From Bombyx mori (Eukaryota > Arthropoda > Insecta > Lepidoptera > Bombycidae): 64,000 bases of DNA. Position 1 is the stretch's first letter. The number at the start of each line of letters is the position of its first letter. Both the position numbers and the translations under genes were made by a program. Shown one piece after another: positions 46,801-56,718 of the stretch. The notes beneath the pieces are model-generated. The model did not search any database. It worked only from the letters and a program-made list of their open reading frames with translations, and was not told the DNA's origin. The stretch covers positions 9,967,501 through 10,031,500 of the forward strand of contig NC_085131.1 in NCBI RefSeq assembly GCF_030269925.1, given 5' to 3'.

Positions 46801-49800
46801 TATACGATACTTCAGGCTTCGTTGCCGGCTTGCAAATAGCTGTAAGTATTTATATCTTTTGAATCAATGAATACAGGTCTTGGTTACCAATTGACTGTCG
46901 TTCAAAAGGTTCTTCGACAGTCGTTCTGCATTTAAATACAAGATTTTATTTCGATTGTGTACCTAATAATAAAGTAACACTTTTAAAATGAAAATTATAT
47001 TGGTGGTAGGGCGTTTTGTGAGTGCGCACGGGTAGGTACCACCTTCCTACCTGTTTTTGCAGTCAAGCAGTAATGCGTTCCAGGTAAAAAAAAATCGTTT
47101 CCCTACCTAGGCTGATATCAGCCCCTGAGAGGCTATTTCAATGTAACCTTATCAAGTAGGTGAGCTCACGGGGCTCAAACCGGAGTGATGCTAACACTGA
47201 CCCTAGCAAGAGCAGTACTTCGCAGAATCTACCACCAGATCGGAAATGCGACCCACTGAGAAGATCCTGCGAGAAACTCTGTAGGCTCAGTTTGAATGGC
47301 GGGGTAAGCGTTGTAATATAGAACTTATGTCTCAAGATGGGTGACGGTGACGAGTTGACTTTGTTGATATCCATAGGCTAAGGTAATAAGTTAATAACAA
47401 ATGAACTGGTTCACTAGACGAAAAAACAATTAAAAAAAACTACGAGAATTTTGTAATAATATATGTGAATATACAAGCCGTATACTGTGCCTGTGCACTC
47501 TTATTTATTAGTTTTGAATCTGAGCTACCCATTACCAACAACATACAAACTCGCTTATGAAAAAAAGCCCACTGGGTTTCTCGCCGGATCTTCTCAGTGG
47601 GTCGTGTTTCCGATCCGGTGGTAGATTCTGGGAAGGACTGCTCTTGCTAGGGCCAGTGTTAGCAACACACCCGGTTTGAACCCCGTGAGCTCACCTACAC
47701 GACAAGGAGAAGCTGATATCTCAAGGCTAGCAGCATAGGCAGGAAACAAAATGAAATAAAATGAAAAGCGATAGTCAGTTCACTTTATGTATTTAATTTA
47801 CAAACCTTAAATATAGTAAATACACTTTCTTTATAATGCCGACAACCGGGTAGGTACCACCACCCCGCTTATTTCCGCCGTGAAGCAGTAATGCGTTTCG
47901 GTTCGAAGGGTGGGGTAGCCGTTGTAACTATACTGAGACCTTAGAACTTATATCTCGAGGTGGGTAGCGCATTTACGTTGTAGATGTCTATGGGCTCCAG
48001 TAACCACTTAACATCAGGTGGGCTGTGAGCTCGTCCATCCATCTAAGCAATAAAAAAAATAAAAAAATAAAAGAAAGTTACAAAGTTTCAGCTTAATCGG
48101 ACAAAATGTCATAGATCACGAATAAACAAACGCATTAGCAGTACTTTTCGTTTTTTGTTTTATATTATTATTGTATTATATATTGTATTGCACACCAAAA
48201 ATATATTAAAATAAATAAAGATCATCTGTATTGAACTATTGAATTATGAGAACAAATTATGAAAGCATGAACTAATACTAATTTAAACCATAAAATGTTT
48301 ACTTTACAATTACAAAACAAAAGATAAAATACAATTCTCTTCCTGGGTCTTGAGCGGTCAATTTGCATCCGTCGGTTTCGAGAAATTACGACGATTATCT
48401 AATTTATTCGAATCAAGTCTACAGGGGCTAAAGATGCCGCCAATATAACTATAGTCTGGTACGATAGAGTATGCACTTGAAAATTTTATTTCATTTTTAG
48501 AGGTTCACGGCTTGAGACTTTGCCTTACTGTTGTTCAATATTTTTTTCCTACCTTAGCTGATGGTCTAGAGAGACCATGTCAGCGTAACCTTGACTACTA
48601 GGTGAGCTCACGGGGCTCAAACCTGACGAAGTTCCTTACACGAACTCTAGCAAGAGCCGTGCTTCGCAGAATCTACCACCAGATCGGAAACGCAACCCAC
48701 TGAGAAGATCCGGCGAGAAACTCAGTGGGCTGTGTCTGTGGGTATTAACCCAGTAAATTATTACCCGCCGAGCCCTTCATCGCAAGCGACGGGTTCGACG
48801 TGAACCATGACCGGTGCTTGGGGTACCTAAAAGAACCGTTACTGGATCGGGAGGATCCGAAATGACGTGTTTTGGGCAACGTCGACTGTTTACCATTTGG
48901 TCCGCAGGATCGGCTATGTAGTTTTCGGCGGCCACGATGAGAGGATTTTCGTGTCGTGCCGCTTTATCGAAGTGGACTGGTGTTAAGCAGTTCCTAGCGC
49001 CTATAAATAGACACAACAACTCTGCAACTGTCAAGACCTAAATCATGTGTTCGAATTCACTATACAGAAATAGTAGATAAAAATATATAGTATTTAAAAT
49101 CGAAGTGTTTAAATGTTACATAATTTTGCATTATTGTAAACGATTATTTAAGTATTCAGGCTGAAATTCAATGACATCAGCATTTCGGGATTGAAATATT
49201 TTCTTATGGCGATAATTCCGTTTAGAAACTTGCTGCAAGGGAAGGAGAGGGAAAACTTATGTCAACGTGACATACACGATTCAAATAAATTATGGCTAGT
49301 AATGATTCGTTGTGAACAAAGCAATGATACAACAAAATCAAACAATTCAAAGGACGTATTATTATTATTATATGATATTAAATAAATATGAGGCAATTGA
49401 ATCTTATTTTCATGATTGCCCAATTAAATGTTATTGAAAATTAAATAAGTAGTTTTTTAAATAAATTTAAAAAACGAATAAAGTAGTCCTTTAAGGTACC
49501 CTGGGAAGCATGGTACCAATGTATTTTATTGTATACATAAAATTACAAAATTTTGATCAACTTAAAATATAATAGGTTAGATCAGCCCTCTGAGTTTCTC
49601 ACCGGATCTTCTCAGTGGGTCGCGATTCCGATCCTGTCGTAGACTCTGTGAAACACTGCTCTTGCTAGGGCTAGTGTTAGCAAAAATTCTCTCAGGTTAA
49701 GCCCGTGAGCTCACCTACCCGTCCGGGCATAGCTGGAATAGCCCCTTAGGCTACCAGCGATTAGGTAGAAAAATATACATATGAGGCCATCAGTGCAAAA

Positions 49801-52800
49801 GTGGCCTAACCCACATTTTTTTATAAACAAGCTTATAATTATGACGTATAATGGAATTGATTTAAAATATAATACATTTTGATGCAAAACCGGCCTATCC
49901 ATAGTTTCACCCATAGATAACAGACAGCTTTGTAAACATAATTATTGCGCATATTGTTTTTTTGCCTACTCAAATTCAAATTCATGAAAACTTAAACCTC
50001 ATTGCTCCTTAATAGCTATGGTAAGCTTAGGCCACTTTTGCGCTGACGGCCTCATATATAGGTTATTATCGATTTCAACGTATTTATTCATACAGTAACA
50101 ATTGAAGTCACAAAAAAAAAACAATTTAATTCATGAAGAGAACCTTTGCCAGATTCCGGTCGACGAGTTTGAATCTTCTGTTATCAAGCCCGAGAAAAAG
50201 TTCGTGAAATGGTACGCTGCTCCCGCGGAAGGAGAACCCTCTAGGGACTATTGGACAGCCACTCAATACTATGTGTCAGAAGGTACTTTTCAATTTAAAT
50301 TTGTTTTTTTCTTTCAAAAGCAGACGTGCTTACGGCCTGCCTGATGTTGAAGGATCACCGTCGCTCATAGAAAGCGGAAATACCATAAATACACAAGCCA
50401 AGCCTTAAAACTGGAGGCTTATTCAAGCCATGCTTAAAGAGAAAAGGGCTTTAATTCAGAATCGAATGTAGTAGCAAAAATTATGCCTCAAATACATTCA
50501 ACGCAACACTTGCAGATTACCATTTGTAAGGATAGGCTAAAATAAACAGAACAAAATGATTTAAATAGCTTTTAAGCTTCCAGAGAAAGGATGGAAATGA
50601 CGTAGACTGTCTTTCTAGAATCTCTGAAGGCCGGAGCCGGTCCACAAATAGAAAACGGAGCTACATTGCAGGACGGTGGAGTGTGGGTCGCCGGACCAGA
50701 CGCTCACCTTCTCCGAATCCCCACTACAGAAGCTGAACTAAACAGCACTTTCTTCAAAAAACAGAATTGCATCCCTAACATGGGTACTGTAAAATTTATC
50801 TTTAGTTGAATAAACAAATGCAAATACGTCACATACTCATCAATTCATATCGAGGGGTGAAAAGCTATTGGATTTAAGTGACAGCTTTGCAACTTTACAA
50901 GGGAGTCATTTAAGGTTTAAATTTTGGAAAAAATATCATAACAAAAAAACTTATTCAGCTATTTAAATGCGGTAAACTTAATTGAAGTTCAATTAAAAAC
51001 ATCGAATTGTTGATACTAATACCGAATAAAATGGACCTTTAATTACAAATATAAATGTCGCATATTAAGCAAAATGTCGCTTAAATGATTCACCCCTCGA
51101 TATAATTTAATATGTAGTAATGTACCAAAATTGGTACGGATTGTTCGTAAAACGTTATTCAATTATTCACTGAAAATCCATATTATTTCGAAATCGTATT
51201 TTAAAAGAACAAAAAATATCGTATTACTAATACTGAAAGTACACAATTATAACTAACTTGTTATCTTTATTAGAAAAAGCAATACGACCGTAAAACGAGT
51301 GGCCCATGAGATCAATGGCCGATTTTATGCACAGCAATAAAAATACAAAATATAAATTTAAGCTTTTGCGTCTATCTAACATTATTATAAGCGCCAAGAT
51401 TAAGGATAGACTATCACACTAGTTATCTACAATGTAGATGCAGAATGCAGAGTTTTTTTTTTATTGCTTAGATGGTTGGACGAGCTCACGGCCCACCTGG
51501 TGTTAAGCGGTTACTGGAGCCCACAGACATCCAAAACGTAAATACACCACCCACCTTGAGATATAAGTTCTAAGGTCTCAAGTATAGTTAAAACGGCTGC
51601 CCCACCCTACAAACCGAAACGCATCACTACTTCACGGCAGAAAGAGGCAGGGTGATGGTACCCACCCGTGCGGACTCACAAGAGGTCCTACCACCAGTAA
51701 AAGTGTATCTATAATGTAGATCTACATTATAAGCACTAGTTTTTATTACGATTTCTTGTAGTGTGATAGTCTATCCTTAATCTTGGCGCTTAGAATAATG
51801 TCGTAGTGTCGAGAACTCGTTAAAGTTAAAATCGTGGTAATGACCGTAATGACTTGTTAAATAATAGTTCCTATATTATAAATTAGTGTTGACTTTTAAG
51901 TTCGAAACATTTTCAAAGGCACACACTATTACTACAACATGACAAGAAAAATGGACTGCGAAGAAATGCTACTGTGGTTCGCATTAATCACGGACAGCGA
52001 ACTGGTTGGCACCGGCTTTCAGACCATAGGGAAACTAAACAAGAAAAATCTGAAAGATCGAAACTGGTTTGAAACAGTTCCAGGGGCCAGACGAGCAACA
52101 GAGGTAGGACAATGAGTATCATCATTCAGTATGTAGGTATTAGGTGATCAAGAGAACACGTACCTGTTGTGTTTTGAGTTAATTTAATCATGGAAATGGT
52201 CGGTCTGGGTTAGGCACGAGACAGCAATTATTAGTAGGCTATATTAGAAGTATGGCTATGTTAGAATTAGACCGGATGGCTATTGGGGCCAGAAAGTTCT
52301 TAAGTGGCGACCGCGTACCGGCAGACGTAGCGTGGGTAGGCCTCCTACAAGATGGACCGACGATCTATTGAGGACCGGTCTTTGTGGTGAGGCTTGGGGG
52401 AGGCCTATGTCCAGCAGTAGACAGTTGTGGGCTGATAAGAAGAATTTTAGAATATTTTTGAAGGCTTATGAATGGAAAATTGCGAACTAATTGCTGTAGC
52501 TTGTGGTGTCCGAGTTTGTTTAATGTTTTGCTATATACCAAAGTGAATGCTGCCTTAAGATATATAAGATTTAGGCTAGGAATCAGAATTGAACAGAATG
52601 GTGATGATGACATGAACCCTCATGTGTGCTCGGACACAATTACCCCGCCTACCACGAGCACTTAGAGCGCTATATTCTTAATTAAGTAATTCACTTCAAG
52701 GTTCCTTTGATTTAATTACACCATATAGCCGTCATGAAAGTCGTTGATAGTCTCAGACATAGTCAGACACAATTTCTCGAAACGAAAACTAATTATGACG

Positions 52801-53905
52801 GATACAGTACTTTTTATAAAAATCGTGGATATACGCATACGATTAGGTGGTTTTTTGTCTAATTTATAAAATCACGAGCTCAAAACGTTTAAAGATTATA
52901 TAAGTTTATGTAAGCTTAAAGTTTGGTCGCATCTTAAGTGTATAATCTATGGTCGCATCTGATAAACATTAGAAGTTTTAACCATGTTTTTTTTAAGGAA
53001 TTTTATGACCTGGTAACTGAGACCTTTAAGTCATGTCTTATTTTAATTTATATTCATATTTTTATGAAAAATGATATTATGGAGTGAAATGAAATGAAGA
53101 TGATTAATTTGAGACATTAATCCACTGAGATGAAATTAAATGAGATGATACGGGATGAAGTATAATCTCAGTAAAATGGTGGTCATTTACTAAGATTTTT
53201 TCAGTGGACTTTTTGGAGGATCCCGAGAAGTTACGTCCAGCGGCTTTATTTCATTTTCCCACATTTGTGCACTTTCACAGATATTAAACAGTTAATAAAC
53301 CACCATTATTACACATTTAAACCCGAAGAAACACGAAATAGACAAAATAAAACAAATCACACAACTTCACTCCTCGCGTTCCCGCCAAAAAGCCCTTTAA
53401 CCATGTCGTCGAATAATTTACTCTACCTACAATAACGTATTAAAACATAGTTGCAACTTGCAAGTTTACGTCTTTCCTAATGAACGACGGACGCTTCAAT
53501 AATGAGATGTCCCTCAATTAAACTGTAGTTTATTTGTAGCTGGCAATACCACACGCCCCTGACTGCCTACGAGATTGGACGGAAAAGTACGGCGTTATAT
53601 CAATGCACATCTACTACACGAATAAACCTTGGGAAATTCGTTGCAAGTTCGTTTTCATTTGATTCACTAATAATAATAATAATTAAACTATCGATTTCAT
53701 TTAAACACTTAAAACCTCTTTCTTATAATGTGCGTAATTACTGGCCGTATGGCGTCTACGCTTGCAATTTTGAACACTTAATATTCTTTCTTCCAGGTCC
53801 GGTGATTCCATAAAGCCAGGTCCACCCCTGGACAGACTGATACTCAACGGCTTGCGATACGCCAACCAAATTTCCGATGAAGTTCAAAAATTATTCAGCG
53901 GTTAA
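37838..53905 (+). CDS. Secreted protein of unknown family, eight exons
   Basis: The gene was built from splice sites with matching phase. Exons are 37838-37886, 45266-45289, 46636-46841, 50153-50282, 50619-50783, 51919-52103, 53540-53646 and 53797-53905 (TAA). All introns are GT-AG and the total is 975 nt, giving 324 residues. The N-terminus (MDSKLVIIIVLGSYSYG) is a signal peptide. The mature protein has about six cysteines (YCPPGRVVCPLYD, NCIPN, DCEEM, DCLRDW, IRCK), two N-glycosylation sequons (NST, NMT) and no membrane segment. I do not recognise the family. Exon 2 is a 24-nt microexon. Exon 4 could instead begin at 50141, adding four residues. Intron 1 holds a whole LINE and intron 5 a TIR element with an inserted Bm1. 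The final AATAAA was not located with certainty. Confidence 0.82.
38247..39536. mobile_element. DNA transposon with ~98-bp TIRs and decayed integrase-like frame
   Basis: The ends, atgtatatgtcgcaggc (from 38247) and its inverse (to ~39534), are inverted repeats of about 98 bp with very few mismatches, both including gccgtttacaaacggc. The interior has two broken plus-strand coding pieces. One (~38530-38735) contains SELKKIYNSQTEAVKKLW. The second (~38790-38960) contains VIPLEEYYDVLLEIHR and GYGHGGRDKIQY. The H-x4-H-GGRD pattern resembles the zinc-binding front end of retroviral-type integrases found in Ginger/GIN1-type DNA transposons. It sits in intron 1 of the secreted-protein gene. Confidence 0.6.
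40446..42074 (+). CDS. LINE ORF1 (gag-like RNA-binding protein), copy 2
   Basis: 542 residues from ATG 40446; the frame is open earlier only from a GTG. It is two residues longer than in copy 1 (an extra Thr-Leu before ARRSPAPAS). The acidic patch, PRE_C2HC-like segment and three Cys/His knuckles near residues 342, 362 and 385 are all intact. The knuckles have spacing C-x2-C-x4-H-x4-C, C-x2-C-x3-H-x4-C and C-x2-C-x4-H-x6-C. The TAA is followed by TCA and ATG of ORF2 in frame. Other-frame ORFs at 40071-40905 are shadows. Confidence 0.9.
   Translation: MDAVFAEFLRLRHPQLASEFLAFKANHTASPLEDSAALAAPASPVPACRASALSTAASVVPAAPVSPILARKAAASSAVTIVSAERSSAASVAPSKTPTLARRSPAPASSCSDSDSDMEVDLAPASSTDGFTLVQKGKKRAAESRAPAAAKISKAVNASRPRPQTPVAPPARATPSPRPVAQNKTQTPPPVILQEKAAWDRVCLALKAKNINFTNARNLANGIQIKVQTPDDHRALSSYLRKERISFHTYTLQEERELRVVIRGIPKELDVELVKADLLEQGLPVNSVHRMHTGRGREPYNMVLVALQPTPEGKKIFNTQTVCRLSGIAVEAPHKKGTPSQCHNCQLYGHSSRNCHARPRCVKCLGDHATALCARDQKTATEPPSCVLCRTQGHPANYRGCPRAPKINRRVARQNRLRASGPDIKASAPSASQAKPAFVPAAVPSVSAWAKPLPYTNTATTPSSAIRPAPATRPSPATCPPTASDNLALAIDFFQSINFERVNALGDAIRAASTAQHFIAVVQEYADVYASLNTYVLPSLRR
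42078..44960 (+). CDS. LINE ORF2 (endonuclease/reverse transcriptase), copy 2
   Basis: 960 residues with the same architecture as copy 1: EEP endonuclease, reverse transcriptase with FADD at 682-685, and an Arg-rich end. By eye about a dozen residues differ between the copies. Here motif A is the canonical AKAFD (Ala 600), but the APGSDG motif reads APGSDC (Cys 468), a position normally Gly in this clade. Each copy therefore carries one different unusual residue in an otherwise intact enzyme. Confidence 0.93.
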   Translation: MAYISRIKPLSVTIGFFNAYGLANQRDQVSDFLRDHQIDIFLVQETLLKPARRDPKIANYNMVRNDRLSARGGGTVIYYRRALHCVPLDPPALANIEASVCRISLTGHAPIVIASVYLPPDKIVLSSDIEALLGMGSSVILAGDLNCKHIRWNSHTTTPNGRRLDALVDDLAFDIVAPLTPTHYPLNIAHRPDILDIALLKNVTLRLHSIEVVSELDSDHRPVVMKLGRAPDSVPVTRTVVDWHTLGISLAESDPPSLPFNPDSIPSPQDTAEAIDMLTSHITSTLDRSSKQVVAEDFLHRFKLSDDIRELLRAKNASIRAYDRYPTAENRIRMRALQRDVKSRIAEVRDARWSDFLEGLAPSQRSYYRLARTLKSDTVVTMPPLVGPSGRLAAFDDDEKAELLADTLQTQCTPSTQSVDPVHVELVDSEVERRASLPPSDALPPVTPIEVKDLIKDLRPRKAPGSDCISNRVIKLLPVQLIVMLASIFNAAMANCIFPAVWKEADVIGIHKPGKPKNHPTSYRPISLLMSLGKLYERLLYKRLRDFVSSKGILIDEQFGFRTNHSCVQQVHRLTEHILVGLNRPKPLYTGALFFDVAKAFDKVWHNGLIFKLFNMGVPDSLVLIIRDFLTNRSFRYRVEGTRSSPRPLTAGVPQGSVLSPLLFSLFVNDIPRSPPTHLALFADDTTVYYSSRNKSLIAKKLQSAALALGQWFRKWRIDINPAKSTAVLFQRGNSTRISSRIRRRNLTPPITLFRQPIPWARKVKYLGVTLDASMTFRPHIKSVRDRAAFILGRLYPMICKRSKMSLRNKVTLYKTCIRPVMTYASVVFAHAARTHIDTLQSLQSRFCRLAVGAPWFVRNVDLHDDLGLESIRKYMKSASERYFDKAMRHDNRLIVAAADYSPNPDHAGASHRRRPRHVLTDPSDPITFALDAFSSNTRGRLRDPGNRTRRTRQRGRRAT
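44973..45023 (+). promoter_or_regulatory. Predicted 3'-UTR RNA pseudoknot, LINE copy 2
   Basis: Stem 1: CCCGCTGAG (44973-44981) with CTCAGCGGG (44998-45006). Stem 2: CCGGATC (44989-44995) with GATCCGG (45017-45023). The loops are 7, 2 and 10 nt, a standard H-type geometry. It begins 12 nt after the ORF2 stop. Truncated relatives keep the same fold with CCCACTGAG/CTCAGTGGG. Confidence 0.58.
45650..45940 (+). mobile_element. RTE-like LINE 3' fragment
   Basis: It begins 'gctgacccggcacacttcgtag' and shares 'aaatcggtccagccgttctcgag' with the piece at 11045. It ends at 'cagcaattcatttttatataat', against which the next fragment starts. Confidence 0.65.
45943..46320 (+). mobile_element. Second RTE-like LINE 3' fragment
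   Basis: A diverged relative directly after the preceding one. It reads 'gctgacccggcaaacattg', then 'catcaaaatcggtcaagccg', then a 'tatattagatt' end. The tandem arrangement suggests insertion into the TA-rich tail of the first. Confidence 0.6.
46340..46577 (-). repeat. Bm1 SINE, 5'-truncated, minus strand
   Basis: It runs tail first from the T-run to 'ggtcctaccaccagta' and lies in intron 2, 58 bp before the exon 3 acceptor. The long open frame beginning at 46530 is therefore half SINE and half exon. Confidence 0.85.
47002..47413 (+). repeat. Bm1 SINE split by a LINE tail
   Basis: The 5' part (47002-47082, ggtggtagggcgttttgtgag to cagtaatgcgttccag) and the 3' part (47289-47413, gtttgaatggcggggtaag onward) are adjacent blocks in an intact Bm1. 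The ~205 bp between them is a minus-strand jockey-like LINE tail. Confidence 0.72.
47085..47288 (-). mobile_element. Jockey-like LINE tail nested in Bm1
   Basis: Minus-strand 3' end with 'ccctacctaggctgatatcagcc', 'ggtgagctcacggggctcaa' and 'gatcctgcgagaaactct'. It interrupts the Bm1 body, so it is younger than that SINE. Confidence 0.72.
47574..47755 (+). mobile_element. Short jockey-like LINE tail
   Basis: It starts exactly at the stem-1 region (agcccactgggtttctcg) and ends 'gcaggaaacaaaatg'. It is one of several copies truncated at or near the pseudoknot. Confidence 0.7.
47848..48057 (+). repeat. Bm1 SINE, 5'-truncated
   Basis: It begins 'gggtaggtaccaccaccccg' and ends in an A-run after 'ccatctaagcaat'. 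It is located in intron 3 of the secreted-protein gene, sense orientation. Confidence 0.85.
48541..49000 (-). mobile_element. Jockey-like LINE 3' end with ORF2 C-terminal remnant
   Basis: The longest of the truncated tails. The minus-strand frame at 48777-48980 reads FDKAARHENPLIVAAENY and CPKHVISDPPDP, clearly homologous to the end of the intact ORF2s (FDKAMRHDNRLIVAAADY). The 3'-UTR hairpin arms CCCACTGAG/CTCAGTGGG are intact. It shows that the scattered tails belong to a sister subfamily of the full-length LINE. Confidence 0.8.
49010..49575. other. Intron DNA, no separate gene seen
   Basis: AT-rich sequence within intron 3 of the secreted-protein gene. The open frame 49191-49385 has no recognisable feature. 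Confidence 0.5.
49580..49772 (+). mobile_element. Short jockey-like LINE tail
   Basis: It begins at 'cagccctctgagtttctcacc', with a mismatch in stem 1 (CCCTCTGAG) and a damaged second pseudoknot strand (gatcctg). It ends 'gattaggtagaaaaat'. Confidence 0.7.
50322..50410 (-). mobile_element. Degenerate family-B LINE tail
   Basis: It starts 40 bases after exon 4's donor. Words 'gcagacgtgcttacggcctgcctgatg' and 'gtcgctcatagaa' echo the family-B tail in reverse, with heavy decay. Confidence 0.45.
51379..51801. mobile_element. TIR element (MITE) carrying an inserted Bm1
   Basis: The 43-bp ends (51379-51421 and 51759-51801) are inverted repeats with about one mismatch, both containing gcgccaagattaaggatag. 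The Bm1 at 51452-51701 accounts for most of its length, so the original element was about 170 bp. Lies in intron 5 of the secreted-protein gene. Confidence 0.72.
51452..51701 (-). repeat. Bm1 SINE inside a MITE
   Basis: A 5'-truncated minus-strand Bm1 from the T-run to 'aggtcctaccaccagta'. It is nested within the TIR element described above and so is younger than it. Confidence 0.85.
52220..52440 (+). pseudogene. RTE-like LINE ORF 3' remnant
   Basis: The plus strand encodes, across frames, WGQKVLKWRPRTGRRSVGRP, PTRWTDDLLRT and then a GEAWGRPMSSSR-like end. This pattern (WRPRTGKRSVGRPPTRW, then TDD) is the well-known C-terminal tail of RTE-type endonuclease/reverse transcriptases. It starts in intron 6 about 120 bp after exon 6. 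Confidence 0.62.
52995..53404 (+). mobile_element. TIR-type repeat, copy sharing the RRP36-XRCC4 spacer family
   Basis: It begins aattttatgacctggtaact and passes through 'cagtaaaatggtggtcattta' and 'ccagcggctt' to 'ctcgcgttcccgccaaaaagcc'. The same sequence occurs in reverse at 59900-60282. It lies in intron 6 of the secreted-protein gene. No coding capacity was recognised. Confidence 0.62.
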
Positions 53906-54165
53906 CCCTAAACTACAACATTTTAATTGACTACGGGGTTTTTGAGGCCATTCTGTAAAATGAAGACGAGTAATAGAGCTGGCCATATTTAACACGACAA
54001 CACTAGAAAATCACGTTCAAAAATAATTATTTCACAAAAAAAATGTAATACACTCGATTAAAAGTCGGCTAATGCGCTACCCCTATACTACAGATATGAC
54101 GTTGGAGACGTATATTTATAAATTGAACAGCAAGCACTTTAAGATACCTACTATTTTATTAAATA

Positions 54166-54534
54166 CTAGCGGCCCGCCCTCGCTTCGCTTCGGAAACATT
54201 AAATTTATATGCATAGATAGTTGAGTCCCGCGATGTTACCCGCGGTTATTGTCGAACGCGGGTGACGCCGCGCGGCGAAGCTAGTCTAAAAAAAGTAACC
54301 TAAATAACTCCTTATATCATCAGCTACCTGTCAGTGAAAGTTCCGTGAAAATCGGTCCAGCCGTTCCAGAGATTAGCCGGAACAAACAGACAGACACAGA
54401 TAGACAGACAGACAAAAATTGTAAAAAATGCTATTTTGGTGTATGTACCGTATATTAAATATTCATATGCATGTAATAAAAAGCGGTTATTTCAATATTA
54501 CAAACAGACACTCCAATTTTATATATAGATAAAA
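54166..54534 (+). mobile_element. RTE-like/other LINE tail with TATA end
   Basis: It begins 'actagcggcccgccctcgctt', contains 'gaaaatcggtccagccgttcc' and a run of cagacagacaga, and ends 'ttttatatatagat'. It is noncoding, and lies about 260 bp downstream of the secreted-protein stop codon. Confidence 0.55.
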
Positions 54535-56250
54535 ATATGTTTCCATGTCGGCACGAGAAACGGTTTCATTGCACCCCAGGTTTACTAAGAATATTGTGTT
54601 GTTTAATAAAGCAATTTATTTAACTTGTCTTGTTTTATTAAGTCAAAACTGGAATGGAATACCTTAAATGCTAATCTTAAAATTATGACGGTTATTTGGA
54701 GCTTATTAGACAAGAAGCTCAAAGCAATGAAGTAGGAAACCTATGGAAATGAAACGTCAACCAAAATTTCGTGCCACTGTGACGTCATCTGGCCACAAAA
54801 CATGGCAGCTTTAGTGCTGTACAAAAGATTTCAATGTTATCAGGTTTTATCGATAAACGTTCTTGGCTCATTTTATTTTAAATATTGTTGAGTATTATTT
54901 ATTTGTAGAATTTATACTTTAATGGGAAGTAAGTAGGTATATTGTTATGTGCAAATATGATATGATTTAGATGGGTGAAATCTAAGACAAGTTCGTCCTT
55001 CGAATTTGCCAAGTAAACGATATGATGATTTTTAAAAGTTGCTACACTGATTTTATAAAGTTGTCGTTTGTCGCAAAACATAAAGATATGGCGTAGTTCA
55101 AAGCCATCAGCCCATTACTAGCATGCTAAATGTTATCGTCTTTTGAGTACGTATTTTTCTTAGACTATAACAATCTATTTTAATTGTTTTGCTGACTCTA
55201 AAGTCCGTAACATACTACCGCAGCGCACCCCAAGGAAGGTGCGCCGCACCATTTGAATCACTTTCGCTTGAGAGTGATTCAAATTTTAAACTTATCAAGG
55301 GACCGCGTGGAAAAAAAACACCTACAGAACATTTATTCATTAATTACAAACGTCATTCCTTGTGACTTCCTCTCTAAAATCACTTAATTATTAAATATTT
55401 AACAAATTTACAATAGTGTTTTACTCACTGCGGAATTAAACTATTTTATTTAAATGGTTCCGAAGAGATTTTGTCGGTAGCCTTTTTCCCGAAATATCTA
55501 AACAGAATGTCTAAATATGTTTTGATGACATATTTTAAAGTGGTATTTATGATTAGTGTCATGATCAATAGATTCCGACCGAAAAATGGATTTTTCGGAT
55601 GAGGGCTCCATAATGAATTTAAATACATATAGATAATAGTTTTAGGGCATCGACTTTCTTGAGATCCTATAAAATACGTTTTAATTATTATTTTTGTATG
55701 TTTTAAGCATGATAAATTATGAAATTTTATATAATCAATCATATTAAATCGATATCAAAGTCAATAAATAATGTACAACCCAAAACAGACGGCCGAACTG
55801 ACGTGACAATGACATTTGGCGCGCTAAACATGGCGGATTTTCGGCCTCATTAGACGGAGACGGAGATATTTACGTATATTCATGTTTCATTTTATATACG
55901 CACTGAAATACTGTTATATTGTTTTCCTGCGAGTTAAAGTGCTGAGTAAGAACGAGATAGATATATGTTTATGTATGTGCCTTCAAAATGGGTGCTATTT
56001 ATATAAGCAATTGTACGTATAGAACAATATGTCGTGTCCCTACTATATAGGTCTATGGCTCAAAGTAAACATACTGAATGATGCGAATGTATCTGAATCA
56101 AATTCCTGGAACCTCGATACTTGCTAATATTTTGTAATTACGTTGTTACCTGAAAAGTTTTTAGGACCGTAGAGTTGGTGGGCGCATTTTAGTTGTAATA
56201 CATCAAAAGTTTATGAAAGTACTGTTTTATTGTCACTGCAGCCTATCTAT
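54535..56250. other. Intergenic DNA with one strong hairpin
   Basis: No exon is supported. A hairpin with arms tttgaatcact and agtgattcaaa lies at about 55251-55286 beside 'gcgccgcacc' and is probably a MITE remnant. Otherwise AT-rich. Confidence 0.5.
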
Positions 56251-56269
56251 TCCTTGATATATTCCTTTT

Positions 56270-56475
56270 TCCTATCTATTCTATTAACCTCGAGAGGTTA
56301 TGCTAGATTCGCCGAGCTTGTAGATGAGCTCTCGGGGCTCAAACCTGACGACGTTGCTAACACAAACACTAGCAAGAGCCACGCTTCGCAGAATCTACCA
56401 CCGGATCGGAAACGCGACCCACTGAGAAGATCCGGATCCGGATCGGTGGTAAAATCTGCGAAGCACTGCTCTTGT
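56270..56475 (-). mobile_element. Jockey-like LINE tail folded back on itself
   Basis: A minus-strand tail (56270-56436) is followed at 'gatccggatccggatcgg' by a short plus-strand piece of the same family (to 'gaagcactgctcttg'). The result is an inverted duplication centred on the second pseudoknot strand. Confidence 0.62.
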
Positions 56476-56718
56476 TTTTAAAACGACTTTTTGTTAACGA
56501 CAACACTTGACATAATACGGCACAACAGATGGCCTCTAAGTTTGAAGAGAAGGGTTGGAAGTGTTGCGTTACCCACCGTAATCACCAGAAATTGCGCCGA
56601 CTGACTTCTACTTCTCTAGAATATAGAGACTCGATCTATCGAAGGTTCGCGCTTAAAGGGTTATACAAATTCTTGACGGAAAAAAATGTAATATCCATCC
56701 AAGAGGCAGTCCAAATTT

